Shown: positions 45,847-55,493, counted from the stretch's first letter. The stretch is 64,000 nt of DNA from Pseudomonas sp. JQ170C (GCF_035581345.1 NZ_CP141608.1:3936501-4000500); one strand, 5' to 3'. A program made the numbers and translations. The notes: generated by a model not told the origin, from the sequence alone.

Positions 45847-46560
45847 ATGAACACTTCCAACTTCGACCCCCGGCAGTTCCGCCAGGCGCTGGGCGCCTTC
45901 ACCACCGGCGTGACCATCGTCACCACCCGCGGGCAGGACGGCCAGGACTACGGATTGACCGCCAACAGTTTCAACTCGGTGTCGATCGACCCGCCGCTGG
46001 TGCTGTGGAGCATCAACAAGGACTCCTCCTCGGCCCAGGCCTTCACCGAAGGTTCGCACTTTGCCGTGCATATCCTGGCCACCGACCAGGAGGCGCTGTC
46101 CAATCGCTTCGCCAAAAGCGCCAGCGACAAGTTCCAGGCCCTTGAGCTGCAGCGCGGGCCCAGCGACGTCCCCTTGCTCGATGGCTGCTCGGCACGCTTC
46201 CAGTGCAAGACCACCTACCAGTACGAGGGCGGCGACCACATCATTCTGGTCGGCGAAGTGCTGGCCTTCGACCGCTTCGACAAGGACCCGCTGGTGTTCC
46301 AAGGCGGCGGCTACCGCCGCCTGCTCCCCGCCGCAGCCCCGGGCCAGGAGCACACCAGCATCGACGAGAACGGGCTGGGTTCTCTTCTGGGCCGCGCGCC
46401 CGAAGCCCTCTCCTTCAAAGAGGCCCAACAGCTCAAGTCACTGATCGGTCGCCTCATCCAGCACACCGGCGCCGAGCTGCCGGCGTACTGGCGCACGGAT
46501 AACGCCTGGCACAACAGCCACCTCTGGCAGCAACTCGACGGCGCCCCGGCAGCACGCTAA
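45847..46560 (+). CDS. Flavin reductase (HpaC/RutF-like) partner
   Basis: 237 aa. FMN-binding GAFTTGVTIVTT and LTANSFNSVSIDPPLVLWSI. It supplies reduced flavin to the monooxygenase 62 nt upstream. A C-terminal extension (~170-237) follows the reductase core and is of unknown role. ATG 45847 is preferred over the frame start at 45832. Confidence 0.9.
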   Translation: MNTSNFDPRQFRQALGAFTTGVTIVTTRGQDGQDYGLTANSFNSVSIDPPLVLWSINKDSSSAQAFTEGSHFAVHILATDQEALSNRFAKSASDKFQALELQRGPSDVPLLDGCSARFQCKTTYQYEGGDHIILVGEVLAFDRFDKDPLVFQGGGYRRLLPAAAPGQEHTSIDENGLGSLLGRAPEALSFKEAQQLKSLIGRLIQHTGAELPAYWRTDNAWHNSHLWQQLDGAPAAR

Positions 46561-46632
46561 GGCAGCCCTGCGCGGTGTGCCGTACACCGCGCAGCCTCGA
46601 CTTCAACATTCAGTCCCAGAGGTAACCCGTCG

Positions 46633-48021
46633 ATGACCCGTACAACGACGCTCCACGCCACGGCGATGCCCCGCACGGCGCCGTGGCTGCCCAGTCATGG
46701 CCAGGCCAGCTATGCCCTGGGTGTGCTGCTGCTTGCCTACGTCTTCTCGATCATGGACCGGCAGATCCTCAGCCTGTTGGTCGGGCCGATCCAGCAGTCC
46801 CTGCACGTCAATGACACCTGGATGGGCCTGCTCCACGGCTTCACCTTCGCGGCCTTCTACTCCCTGGCGGGCCTGCCACTTGCACGGCTGATCGACCGTG
46901 GCAACCGGCGCCTGATCATCACGGTCGGCATCGGTGTGTGGTGCCTGGCCACCGCTGCCAGCGGCCTGGCCAGCGAGTTCTGGCACCTGCTGGTGGCCCG
47001 CATCGGCGTGGCGGTGGGCGAAGCGGTGCTGCTGCCCGGCGCCGTGTCGCTGATCAGCGATCTGTTCGTGCCGCACAAGCGTGGCCGCGCCCTGGGCGTG
47101 TTCGGTGCCGGCGGCCCGGTCGGTGTCGGCGGTGGCCTGCTGGCCACCGGCCTTGTGCTCGGCTACTTCAGCGCCCATCCCTTGACCTTGCCGGTGCTGG
47201 GTACCCTGGCCCCCTGGCAGACCACGCTGATGTCGATCGGCCTGCCGGGGCTGATCGTCCTGGTACTGATGTTCGGTGTACCGGAGCCACGCCTGCAAAG
47301 CGCCGGGCTGGTGTTGCCGACGTCGGCCGCGCAGGGCGTGCCCCTGGCTGACGTGCTGGCCTTCCTGCGTGGCAACCGGCGGACCTTTGCCACCATCATC
47401 ATCGGCCTTGGCTGCTACAACGCCGCGGTCTACGGTGGCGGAACCTGGGTACCCAGCTACCTGGTGCGCGAGTTTGGCTGGACCTACGCCAGGGCCGGCA
47501 CCGTGATGGGGCTGATCATGTGCGTCAGTGCACCGCTCGGTGTGCTGGGTGCCAGCTGGCTCGGGGAGTACTGGCGCCGACGCGGCGTGGAGAACGGCAA
47601 CCTGCGCGTGGCGATCATCGCCAGCATCGTCCTGCCCGTGTGCGCGATCCCCTTGCTGCTGGCGCCCGGTGCCACCCTGGCGCTGCCGTTCCTGGCCCTC
47701 ACCGCGGCCTTCTGGGTGTGCCTGTTCGGTGTCGGTCCGGCGCTGATCGTCGAGATGTCGCCTGCCCCCATGCGCGGACAGTTCATTGCCCTGTTCACCG
47801 GCGTCCTCAACCTGCTCGGTGCCGGCGTCGGCCCGGTGGCCATCGGCGCGATCACCGACTATGTGCTGACCGACCCCGCCGCTATCGGCTACTCGATTCT
47901 GGCCGTCACCCTGATTGCCTGCATCCTCGCCGCGGTACTGCTGTCGGGCGCCCGGCGCAGCTTCAGCCGGACCCTGCGCCAGGCCCGTGAATGGCAGCCC
48001 GCCACAACCTGCACCCGCTAA
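46633..48021 (+). CDS. MFS transporter of the monooxygenase cluster
   Basis: 462 aa, twelve membrane helices; similar to spinster/hexuronate-type MFS (YVFSIMDRQILSLLVGPIQ start). Likely imports the substrate of the flanking catabolic enzymes. 72 nt after the reductase gene. Confidence 0.88.
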   Translation: MTRTTTLHATAMPRTAPWLPSHGQASYALGVLLLAYVFSIMDRQILSLLVGPIQQSLHVNDTWMGLLHGFTFAAFYSLAGLPLARLIDRGNRRLIITVGIGVWCLATAASGLASEFWHLLVARIGVAVGEAVLLPGAVSLISDLFVPHKRGRALGVFGAGGPVGVGGGLLATGLVLGYFSAHPLTLPVLGTLAPWQTTLMSIGLPGLIVLVLMFGVPEPRLQSAGLVLPTSAAQGVPLADVLAFLRGNRRTFATIIIGLGCYNAAVYGGGTWVPSYLVREFGWTYARAGTVMGLIMCVSAPLGVLGASWLGEYWRRRGVENGNLRVAIIASIVLPVCAIPLLLAPGATLALPFLALTAAFWVCLFGVGPALIVEMSPAPMRGQFIALFTGVLNLLGAGVGPVAIGAITDYVLTDPAAIGYSILAVTLIACILAAVLLSGARRSFSRTLRQAREWQPATTCTR

Positions 48022-48045
48022 CCCTTGCAACGGAAGAGAACCCTC

Positions 48046-48459
48046 ATGAATACGATCAAAGGCAGCTGCCTGTGCGGCGGCATCCACTACTCCAGCCACC
48101 TCGCCCCACTGTCGACTGCGGTCTGTCACTGCAACGACTGCCAGAAACAGAGCGGCAGCGCTTTTTCGGTGAACCTGCTGGTGCAGGCCGAAGGCTTCCT
48201 GATCCAGGGCGTCGGCCTGGGTTGCTACGCCAAGGCCGGCGGCAGCGGCCTGCCGGTCAAGCGTTACTTCTGCACTCGATGCGGCTCGGCGCTGTATTCG
48301 GAAGTCGCGTCGATGCCAGGGGTTCTGGCGGTCAAGGCCGGCACCCTGAGCCAGCCGAAAAGCAGCACACCGAACCTGCACCTGTGGTGCGCCTCGGCAC
48401 AGCCCTGGGTGGTCATTGACCGCTCCCTGCCGTGCTTCGAGCAGACACCCACCGAATGA
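48046..48459 (+). CDS. GFA/CENP-V family enzyme
   Basis: 137 aa with the zinc ligands of the GFA fold: CLCGG, CHCNDCQK and FCTRCGS. Family members bind glutathione or S-hydroxymethyl-glutathione or act as glutathione-dependent lyases. In this cluster it may act on a thiol adduct formed during catabolism; inferred. 24 nt after the MFS gene. Confidence 0.87.
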   Translation: MNTIKGSCLCGGIHYSSHLAPLSTAVCHCNDCQKQSGSAFSVNLLVQAEGFLIQGVGLGCYAKAGGSGLPVKRYFCTRCGSALYSEVASMPGVLAVKAGTLSQPKSSTPNLHLWCASAQPWVVIDRSLPCFEQTPTE

Positions 48460-48512
48460 CTTCCATCGCCTTGGCAGGCGTGAACAAGCAGTTCTTAACC
48501 AGAGAGCACGTC

Positions 48513-49886
48513 ATGAAAACAACAAGAATACTGGTGCAAACCGGCGCCCTGGCGCTTTCGCTGCTGGCCTCGAGCGTGATGGCCAAAGTGTCTCCCGAGG
48601 AGGCCGCGCAGCTGGGCACCGCGCTAACGCCCATCGGTGGCCTCAAGGCCGGCAACGCGGCGGGCAGCATTCCGGCCTGGTCCGGCGGCCTGCCCACCAC
48701 AGCGGGCACAGTCGATAGCAAGGGGTTCTTGTCCGATCCCTTTGCCGGGGAGAAGCCCCTGTTTGTCATCACCGCCGCCACGGCCGCACAGCACAAGGAC
48801 AAACTGACGGCGGGCCAACTGGCGCTGTTCGAGCGCTACCCGGCCACCTACAAGATCCCGGTGTACCCCACGCATCGCACCGCCGCGCTGCCCGCCGACA
48901 TCTACCCGGTGATCAAGGCCAGTGCGGTCAAGACCGAACAGGTCGATGGCGGCAACGGCCTGAGCGGTTTTGCCGATACCCGCTACTACGCATTCCCCGT
49001 GCCGAAAAGCGGCATCGAAGTGCTCTGGAATCACCTGACGCGCTACCGCGGCGGCAACATCAACCGTCTGGCGACCCGCGTGCAACCCCAGGCCAACGGC
49101 GACTTCAACATGGTCCAGCTCGCCGACGAGATCTCCTACCCACGTGAGCTGCCTGACCTGGAGAAGGGCCAGGCCGACAACATCCTCTTCTACTTCATCC
49201 AGCGAGTGACCGGGCCCGCCCGCCTCGCCGGCAACGTATTGCTGCTGCACGAAACCATCGACCAGGTGAAGGAACCCCGTGGTGCCTGGCAGTACAGCGC
49301 CGGACAGCGCCGCGTGCGCCGTGCGCCACAAGTGGCCTACGATGGCCCGGCCACTGCCGCCGATGGCCTGGCCACCGCCGACAACTTCGACATGTTCAAC
49401 GGTGCCCCGGATCGATACACCTGGGAACTGGTCGGGAAAAAGGAGCTGTACATCCCTTACAACAGCTACAAGCTCGACTCCCCTGCCCTCAAGTACGCCG
49501 ACATCCTCAAGGCCGGGCATATCAACCAGGACCTGACCCGCTATGAGCTGCACCGTGTCTGGGAGGTGGTGGCCAAGGTCAAGCCGGGCCAGCGTCACAT
49601 CTATTCGACACGGCACATGTACTTCGATGAAGACACCTGGCAATTGGCCGAAGTGGATCATTACGATGGCCGCGGCCAGCTGTGGCGCGTGGGCGAGGGA
49701 CATGCCCAGCAGTACTACCACAAGCAAGTGCCCGGCTATACCGCGGAGGTGCTGTATGACCTGCAGTCCGGTCGCTATTCGGTACTGGGCCTGAAAAACG
49801 AAGAGAAGCGCAGCATCGAGTTCGGTGCCGTCGCCTCGGCAAGCAACTACACCCCGGCCGCCCTGCGCCAGGCAGGGGTGCGCTGA
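48513..49886 (+). CDS. DUF1329 outer-membrane-associated protein
   Basis: 457 aa with a signal peptide (ILVQTGALALSLLASSVMA, cut near residue 25). The DUF1329 family is predicted to have a LolA-like fold; the early VSPEEAAQLGTALTPIGG-type segment is diagnostic. It is often encoded with hydrophobic-substrate catabolic genes. ATG 48513 is 54 nt after the GFA gene; longer frames lack a signal peptide. Confidence 0.85.
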   Translation: MKTTRILVQTGALALSLLASSVMAKVSPEEAAQLGTALTPIGGLKAGNAAGSIPAWSGGLPTTAGTVDSKGFLSDPFAGEKPLFVITAATAAQHKDKLTAGQLALFERYPATYKIPVYPTHRTAALPADIYPVIKASAVKTEQVDGGNGLSGFADTRYYAFPVPKSGIEVLWNHLTRYRGGNINRLATRVQPQANGDFNMVQLADEISYPRELPDLEKGQADNILFYFIQRVTGPARLAGNVLLLHETIDQVKEPRGAWQYSAGQRRVRRAPQVAYDGPATAADGLATADNFDMFNGAPDRYTWELVGKKELYIPYNSYKLDSPALKYADILKAGHINQDLTRYELHRVWEVVAKVKPGQRHIYSTRHMYFDEDTWQLAEVDHYDGRGQLWRVGEGHAQQYYHKQVPGYTAEVLYDLQSGRYSVLGLKNEEKRSIEFGAVASASNYTPAALRQAGVR

Positions 49887-50014
49887 CCGCCCGGTCTGCT
49901 GCAGGAGCGGGATCTCCTGCAGTGTGACCATCCATCAGTTGGATCCCACGCCCGGAGCGGGCCACTAGACTTCATAGGGGGGAAATCAACGCACCTCACA
50001 TCCGGAGATCTGTG

Positions 50015-50455
50015 ATGAACAGAGCATCTTGGCTGGCGTTGGTAGTGGTGGTTGGGGCAGTTTCAGGCTGCGCGAGCAGGTCCGAAATTGTCGATGTCCC
50101 CCTCCAGGCTACCCCGCTGAACGCAACGCATATCGCACGCGCCACTCTCAGTCCGGTGGGCGATCAAACCAGCATCAAGCTCACGGTCGGTGGGGTTCCC
50201 CACGACATGGCCGTTTCCAGCCGCCTGGACACGACAATCGTCGCCGGGTCGTGCCAGCACCTGGGTAAACCTGCCTACACCACCCGCCAGGCCAACAGCG
50301 TCGACTACCCCTCCCTGGCCCCACGTACCCAGTACTGGGCGCAGGCTCCCGTGGCGCTGAGCGAACTGGCCAAGGGTGAATATGCCCTGCTCATTCGCAC
50401 CAGCCCGGCGGACGGAAGCCAGCCGCTGTTCTGCGGCGATATCAAAGAAGGCTGA
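50015..50455 (+). CDS. Hypothetical lipoprotein
   Basis: 146 aa. Signal MNRASWLALVVVVGAVSGC with cysteine at 19. Mature part is beta-rich and resembles superoxide-dismutase-like repeat-poor Pseudomonas lipoproteins only loosely; function not known. ATG 50015 (GGAG 8 nt upstream) chosen over GTG 50012. Confidence 0.72.
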   Translation: MNRASWLALVVVVGAVSGCASRSEIVDVPLQATPLNATHIARATLSPVGDQTSIKLTVGGVPHDMAVSSRLDTTIVAGSCQHLGKPAYTTRQANSVDYPSLAPRTQYWAQAPVALSELAKGEYALLIRTSPADGSQPLFCGDIKEG

Positions 50456-50462
50456 ACCCTGC

Positions 50463-50533
50463 GTAGGAACGGGCTTGCCCCGCGATAGCGGTGTATCAGG
50501 TTGATCGCTGTCGCGGGGCAAGCCCGCTCCTAC
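50463..50533. repeat. REP pair between the lipoprotein and FAD-oxidase genes
   Basis: Arms GTAGGAACGGGCTTG (one change) and its complement around AGCGGTGTATCAGGTTGATC. Confidence 0.88.
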
Positions 50534-50672
50534 ACGGCTGGGTATATCTGGAAGAGATGGCTCCATCTGAAATCAGCACTACGGGTGTTGACCAAAGCCT
50601 GCCTAAGATGAGCAATAACTCCCTACAAATGCCGCCCGCCTGACGCGGCGAACAAGAACCGGAGACTGCTCG

Positions 50673-52064
50673 ATGCCCCTTCCCCATTCCCTGTGCGATG
50701 ACCTGCACCTGTTGCTCGGTGACCGGTTTTCTACCTCCGCCAGCGTGCGCGAGCACCATGGCAGCGATAGTTCCGCCCTCGATCCGATGCCGCCGGATGC
50801 CGTCGCCTACGCCAACAGCCTCGACGATATCGTCAGCATCAGCGCCGCGTGCCATCGCCACAACGTGCCGATGATCGCCTATGGCAGCGGCACCTCGCTG
50901 GAAGGTTGGTTGCAGGCGAGCCACGGTGGCGTGAGCATTGATGTCTCGGGCATGAACCAGATCGTCGAGATCCGCGTTGACGACATGGATGCCACGGTAC
51001 AACCCGGCGTGACCCGCAAGCAGCTCAATGCAGCCTTGCATGGTACCGGGCTGTTCTTCCCCATCGACCCGGGTGCCGACGCCTCGCTGGGCGGCATGGC
51101 GGCAACCCGCGCCTCGGGTACCAACGCGGTGCGCTACGGCACCATGCGCGAAAACGTGCTGGGCATGACCGCCGTGCTGGCCGACGGTCGCGTGATCAAC
51201 ACCGGCGGACGGGCACGCAAATCCTCCTCCGGCTATGACCTGACGCACTTGCTGGTGGGCTCGGGCGGCACGCTGGCGACCATCGCCGAGCTGACCGTCA
51301 AGCTGCACCCGATTCCGGAGTCCATCTCGGCAGCCGTCTGCCGATTCCCCAGCGTCGATCACGCCGTCCGCGCGGTGATCCAGATCATCCAGCTGGGCGT
51401 GCCCGTCGCCCGCATCGAACTGCTCGACGCACTGACCATGCGCGCCCTCAATGCCTACAGCAAAACACAACTGCGCGAGGTGCCCTCGCTGCTCTTTGAA
51501 CTGCATGGCTCCGAGGCCGGGGTGAAGGAGCAACTGGAGACGGTGCGCATGGTCGCCGACGAACACCAGGGGCTGGACTTCGAGTGGGCGGTGCATCCCG
51601 AAGACCGCAGCCGCTTGTGGCAAGCACGCCACGACGGCTACTTCGCCGCCCTGGCCCTGCGCCCCGGCTGTCGTGCCCTGACCACCGATGCGGTGGTGCC
51701 GATTTCGCGCCTGGCCGACTGCATTGAAGCGACCGCTGCGGACCTTGCGGAACAGGGCTTGCTCGCGCCCATTTTCGGCCACGTCGGCGACGGTAATTTC
51801 CATGCGCTGATTCTGGTCGACCCGGCCGACGCGGCCGAAGTCGAGCGCGCCGAAGCGGCCGCCCATCGACTGGCCGAACGCGCGATTACCATGCACGGCA
51901 GTTGCACCGGCGAGCACGGCATCGGCCTGACCAAACAGCACTACATGGCGGTTGAACATGGGGCAAACGCGGTGGACGCCATGCAGGCGATCAAGGCCGC
52001 ACTGGACCCGAAACAACTGATGAACCCCGGGAAGATTTTTCCGCGCGGACACGCCACTGGCTGA
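50673..52064 (+). CDS. FAD-dependent 2-hydroxyacid (D-lactate type) dehydrogenase
   Basis: 463-aa VAO/GlcD-family flavoprotein: FAD-binding YGSGTSLEGWL, PGADASLGGMAATRASGTNAVRYGTM, then cap domain and the C-terminal GHVGDGNFH and GSCTGEHGIG motifs. Relatives are mitochondrial-type D-lactate dehydrogenase and D-2-hydroxyglutarate dehydrogenase. The neighbouring LysR and MFS genes suggest a transported hydroxy acid as substrate. Confidence 0.9.
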   Translation: MPLPHSLCDDLHLLLGDRFSTSASVREHHGSDSSALDPMPPDAVAYANSLDDIVSISAACHRHNVPMIAYGSGTSLEGWLQASHGGVSIDVSGMNQIVEIRVDDMDATVQPGVTRKQLNAALHGTGLFFPIDPGADASLGGMAATRASGTNAVRYGTMRENVLGMTAVLADGRVINTGGRARKSSSGYDLTHLLVGSGGTLATIAELTVKLHPIPESISAAVCRFPSVDHAVRAVIQIIQLGVPVARIELLDALTMRALNAYSKTQLREVPSLLFELHGSEAGVKEQLETVRMVADEHQGLDFEWAVHPEDRSRLWQARHDGYFAALALRPGCRALTTDAVVPISRLADCIEATAADLAEQGLLAPIFGHVGDGNFHALILVDPADAAEVERAEAAAHRLAERAITMHGSCTGEHGIGLTKQHYMAVEHGANAVDAMQAIKAALDPKQLMNPGKIFPRGHATG

Positions 52065-52115
52065 GGCGCTGTACCATCACCGGCCCTGAATGCCCGAGTC
52101 CTGCAGGAAGCCCCC

Positions 52116-53054
52116 ATGGAAATCCGCCAGATCAGATACTTTGTCGCTGTCATTGATTGCGGCAGCTTGTCCCAGGCCGCTCGCCAGGTGCATGTGGCGC
52201 AATCGGCATTGAGCAAACAGATGTCGGCGCTGGAGGACGAGCTGGGGGTGCAGCTGTTCTATCGCAGCTCCAACGGCGTGGTTGCCAGTGAAGCCGGCAA
52301 GGTCTTCTACGAGTACGCCCAAGGCATGCTCAAGCACCTGGCCGATGCCCGTGCCGCCGTCACCAGCAGCCCCGGCGCGGTCAGTGGCTCGATCGTCGTG
52401 GCGCTGCCGCAAAGTGTCGCGACCATTCTCGCCATGCCGTTGATGCGAGCGGTGGCCGCGCGCTACCCGCAGGTGGCGTTCCACCTCAACGAGGAGTTGA
52501 CCGGCAACGTCATGGATCAACTGATCCACGGCCGTGTCGACCTTGCCCTGTTCACCTCCCTCGACTTGCCTGCGCAGGTGCTGTTCAGCGCAGTGCTCGA
52601 GGAAGACTTCTACCTGATTCACCGCGCCAAGGCAGCCGATGCCCCACCGGCTGGCGAGGTTTCGCTGGAGCAGGCACTGGCTCGCCCGCTGGTGTTCCCG
52701 AGCCAGGCCCACGGTCACAGCACCCGCACCCTGGTCGAACACGCGGTCAAGCAGCACGGGCTTGCCGTGGGCGAGATCGCCATGGAGGTCAACTCCGTGC
52801 ACATCCTCAAAAGCGCGGTCGAGGCCGGCATTGGCCACACCATCATGCCGTTGAACCTGGCCATGCGCGAAATCGAAGACGGACGCCTGATCGCCCACCG
52901 GATTGCCGCGCATGGCCTGTCGCGCACCCTGGGCATCTGCAGCTGTGCCTCGATGCCCGCCAGCCACCTGAAAACGCTGATCAGCGAGTTGATCCGCGAA
53001 GTCGTCCGGGACATGTGTGCGTGCGGCGACTGGCCGGGAGGTCGCGCGCTCTGA
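52116..53054 (+). CDS. LysR-type regulator (Nac/Cbl-like)
   Basis: 312 aa; HTH MEIRQIRYFVAVIDCGSLSQ...VAQSALSKQMSALEDELG, effector domain after ~90. It lies 51 nt after the oxidase gene and 56 nt before the MFS gene on the same strand, so the three may be one unit. Confidence 0.88.
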   Translation: MEIRQIRYFVAVIDCGSLSQAARQVHVAQSALSKQMSALEDELGVQLFYRSSNGVVASEAGKVFYEYAQGMLKHLADARAAVTSSPGAVSGSIVVALPQSVATILAMPLMRAVAARYPQVAFHLNEELTGNVMDQLIHGRVDLALFTSLDLPAQVLFSAVLEEDFYLIHRAKAADAPPAGEVSLEQALARPLVFPSQAHGHSTRTLVEHAVKQHGLAVGEIAMEVNSVHILKSAVEAGIGHTIMPLNLAMREIEDGRLIAHRIAAHGLSRTLGICSCASMPASHLKTLISELIREVVRDMCACGDWPGGRAL

Positions 53055-53110
53055 CCCAGGCGTCATGCCATTTCACGTTCGCTCCTACAACAACAAGAAC
53101 GAGGCTCGAG

Positions 53111-54451
53111 ATGAATACCCAACCGCCACTCCCCGGTGACCTGCCGGACGCTGCGCTGCACTCTGCCTACCGCAAGACCGCGTGGCGGATCATTCCGCTG
53201 CTGATTGTCTGCTACCTGGTCGCCTACCTCGACCGGGTGAATGTGGGCTTTGCCAAACTGCAGATGCTCGATGACCTGAAGTTCAGCGATGCGGTGTACG
53301 GACTGGGTGCCGGCGTGTTTTTTGTCGGCTACCTGATGTTCGAGATTCCCAGCAATATCGCCCTGCATCGGTTTGGCGCCCGCCGCTGGATCGCCCGCAT
53401 CATGATGACCTGGGGCCTGCTGTCGGCGGCGATGATGTTCATCGAAACGCCCATGACCTTCTACGTGCTGCGCTTTCTGATCGGTATCGCCGAAGCCGGT
53501 TTCTTTCCCGGGATCATTTTCTACCTCACCACCTGGTTCCCGAGTCATCGCCGAGGCGTGATGATTTCGCTGTTCATCGCCGCCCTGCCGATCTCGAGCA
53601 TGCTCGGCTCGCTGATTTCCGGCTGGATCATGCAGCACTTCGATGGCGTGGCCGGTTATGCCGGGTGGCAGTGGCTGTTCGTGATCGAAGGCTTGCCGGC
53701 CGTTGCACTGGGTGCTGCGGTGTTCTTCCTGCTGCGCGATCGCATTGCCGACGCCCGCTGGCTCAGCCCCGAAGAAAAGCGCGGCATGCAGGCGGCACTG
53801 GATCGCGAGGCCAGGGAAAAGCCCCGCCACTCACTGCGTGACGGCTTGCTGAACCCGATGATCTGGATGCTGGGTGCGGTTTACTTCTGCCTGGTGCTGG
53901 GCCAGTACGTGATCAGCTTCTGGATGCCGACCATCATCCGCAACAGCGGCGTCGCCGAACCCTGGGCCATCGGCGTGCTGACGGCGATTCCCTACTCCGT
54001 GGCCACGGTGAGCATGGTGTTGGTCGGGCGTAGCTCCGACCGCCTGCGCGAGTACCGCTGGCACCTGGCGATCTGCGCCTTCATCGGCGGTGCCGGGGTG
54101 GTGTTCGGCACCTTGTTGGGTGACAGCCTTGTGCTGTCGATGATCGGCCTGACCATCGGCACCGCGGCGATGATCAGCAGCCTGCCGGTGTTCTGGGGCT
54201 TGCCCACCGCCGTCGTCGGCGGTGCGGCGGCGGCAGCGGGAATCGCGTTGATCAACTCGCTGGGGAACGTCGCCGGGTTCTTCAGCACCATTGTGGTTGG
54301 CTGGTTGACGCAGCTCACGGGCAATACCCATACGGCGATGTACTTCATGGCCGGTGCCCTGGTGGTTGGCGGGCTGCTGGGGTTGAGCGTGCCGCGTACG
54401 CAGCGCGTGACCGAACCCGTAGGAGCGGGCTTGCCCCGCGATGCGGTGTGA
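53111..54451 (+). CDS. MFS transporter, anion:cation symporter type, with REP-encoded tail
   Basis: 446 aa, twelve helices; ACS-family start RIIPLLIVCYLVAYLDRVNVGFA as in tartrate/4-hydroxyphenylacetate permeases. Likely imports the hydroxy acid used by the oxidase. ATG 53111 chosen. The last ~10 residues (PVGAGLPRDAV) come from translation of a REP arm, so the original stop has been replaced. Confidence 0.88.
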   Translation: MNTQPPLPGDLPDAALHSAYRKTAWRIIPLLIVCYLVAYLDRVNVGFAKLQMLDDLKFSDAVYGLGAGVFFVGYLMFEIPSNIALHRFGARRWIARIMMTWGLLSAAMMFIETPMTFYVLRFLIGIAEAGFFPGIIFYLTTWFPSHRRGVMISLFIAALPISSMLGSLISGWIMQHFDGVAGYAGWQWLFVIEGLPAVALGAAVFFLLRDRIADARWLSPEEKRGMQAALDREAREKPRHSLRDGLLNPMIWMLGAVYFCLVLGQYVISFWMPTIIRNSGVAEPWAIGVLTAIPYSVATVSMVLVGRSSDRLREYRWHLAICAFIGGAGVVFGTLLGDSLVLSMIGLTIGTAAMISSLPVFWGLPTAVVGGAAAAAGIALINSLGNVAGFFSTIVVGWLTQLTGNTHTAMYFMAGALVVGGLLGLSVPRTQRVTEPVGAGLPRDAV

Positions 54452-54550
54452 CGGGTAGATCGCTATCGCGGGGCAAGCCCGCTCCCACAGGCCGGTTGGC
54501 ACGGGCTTGCCCCGCGATGGGATGTAACGTGCAGGACGCTATCGCGGGGC
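54419..54550. repeat. REP pair and a degenerate second pair
   Basis: 54419-54488 is an intact inverted pair whose left arm is within the MFS gene. 54496-54550 is a partial pair (CACGGGCTTGCCCCGCGATG ... CTATCGCGGGGCA) that ends in the LysR gene 3' end and supplies its last codons and TAG stop. Confidence 0.85.
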
Positions 54551-55426
54551 ACAGAGAAAGCTCACCAGTTCACGCCCATGACTGCTGAGCGACTCCCAGC
54601 CCTTGATGCACAACCGTAGCTCCAGGGTGGCCCAGCTTTCCTCCAGCGGGATCATCCGCACCGGCAGCTCCTGCTCCATGCGCAGCGCGGTGGTCTGCGG
54701 CAGCATGGCGATGCCGGCGCGCTGGGCGACCAGTTGGGCGATGGCCTCGAAGCTCGGTGCCCGCACGCGGATCTGCAAGGGCACGGCCAGTTTTCTCGCC
54801 CGCTCTTCGACAAAACGCTGCATGGCCCGCTCCGCCGGCATGCCAATGAACGGATAGCTCAGCGCATCGCTCAGGCGGGTATGGGCACCCGCCGCCAGGG
54901 GGTGCTCGTTGGGCACCAGCATCACCAGCCGCTCTTGGCGAAACGGCAACGACAGTACGCCATCACTGATGACGCTGCCGTCATACACACCGATTTCACA
55001 TTCCCCCGTCAGCACCGCGCGCATGACGTCCGCACTGCGGTACTCGGTCAGTTGCAGATCGACCTCGGGGTAGTCGGCCAGAAACGATCCCAGCACCGCC
55101 GGCAACAGGGTGTTGGTGGTCACGGTGGTCGCCGCCAGGCGCAGGGTGATGCGGCGCTGGCCGGCGAGTTCCTTGAGGGTGTCCTGCAGGGTTTGCGCCT
55201 CGCCGAGCACGCTGCGGGCGGCCTCCAGCACCAGACGCCCGGAGGGCGTGAGCTGCATGCCGTCGGCCTTGCGGGTGAACACGGTAATGCCGCAGCGCTC
55301 CTCGAACAGGCGCAGGCGGCTACTGGCGGCCGAGACGGCAACCGGAATGCTGGCCGCGGCCTTGCTCAAGCTGCCGGAGGTGGCAATGGCGGTCAGCAGG
55401 CGAAGATCGGCGAGGTCAAAATGCAC
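54539..55426 (-). CDS. LysR-type regulator of the divergent EamA gene
   Basis: 295 aa, HTH at ~1-60 (SLSKAAASIPVAVSAASSRL). GTG start at 55426. The C-terminal CAPR and stop derive from a REP-like half site. Divergent from an EamA transporter; a repeated 12-mer lies in the shared region. Confidence 0.87.
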   Translation of the reverse strand: MHFDLADLRLLTAIATSGSLSKAAASIPVAVSAASSRLRLFEERCGITVFTRKADGMQLTPSGRLVLEAARSVLGEAQTLQDTLKELAGQRRITLRLAATTVTTNTLLPAVLGSFLADYPEVDLQLTEYRSADVMRAVLTGECEIGVYDGSVISDGVLSLPFRQERLVMLVPNEHPLAAGAHTRLSDALSYPFIGMPAERAMQRFVEERARKLAVPLQIRVRAPSFEAIAQLVAQRAGIAMLPQTTALRMEQELPVRMIPLEESWATLELRLCIKGWESLSSHGRELVSFLCAPR

Positions 55427-55428
55427 GG

Positions 55429-55493
55429 GGCGTTCTCTTTTAGCGAAGGCTTCGTTCGGAAAATTGCGATTCTTGGAAGATGGCGTTCTCTTT
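55429..55493. promoter_or_regulatory. Direct 12-bp repeat in the LysR/EamA divergent region
   Basis: GGCGTTCTCTTT occurs at 55429-55440 and 55482-55493, 53 bp apart (five helical turns). Candidate regulator-binding sites; the first overlaps the LysR ribosome binding region. Confidence 0.45.

Noticed and set aside
46603..48381. 592-codon open frame on the minus strand opposite the MFS gene
   Set aside because: High-GC shadow of the MFS transporter; composition (Gln/His/Arg/Gly-rich) is not protein-like and there is no RBS.
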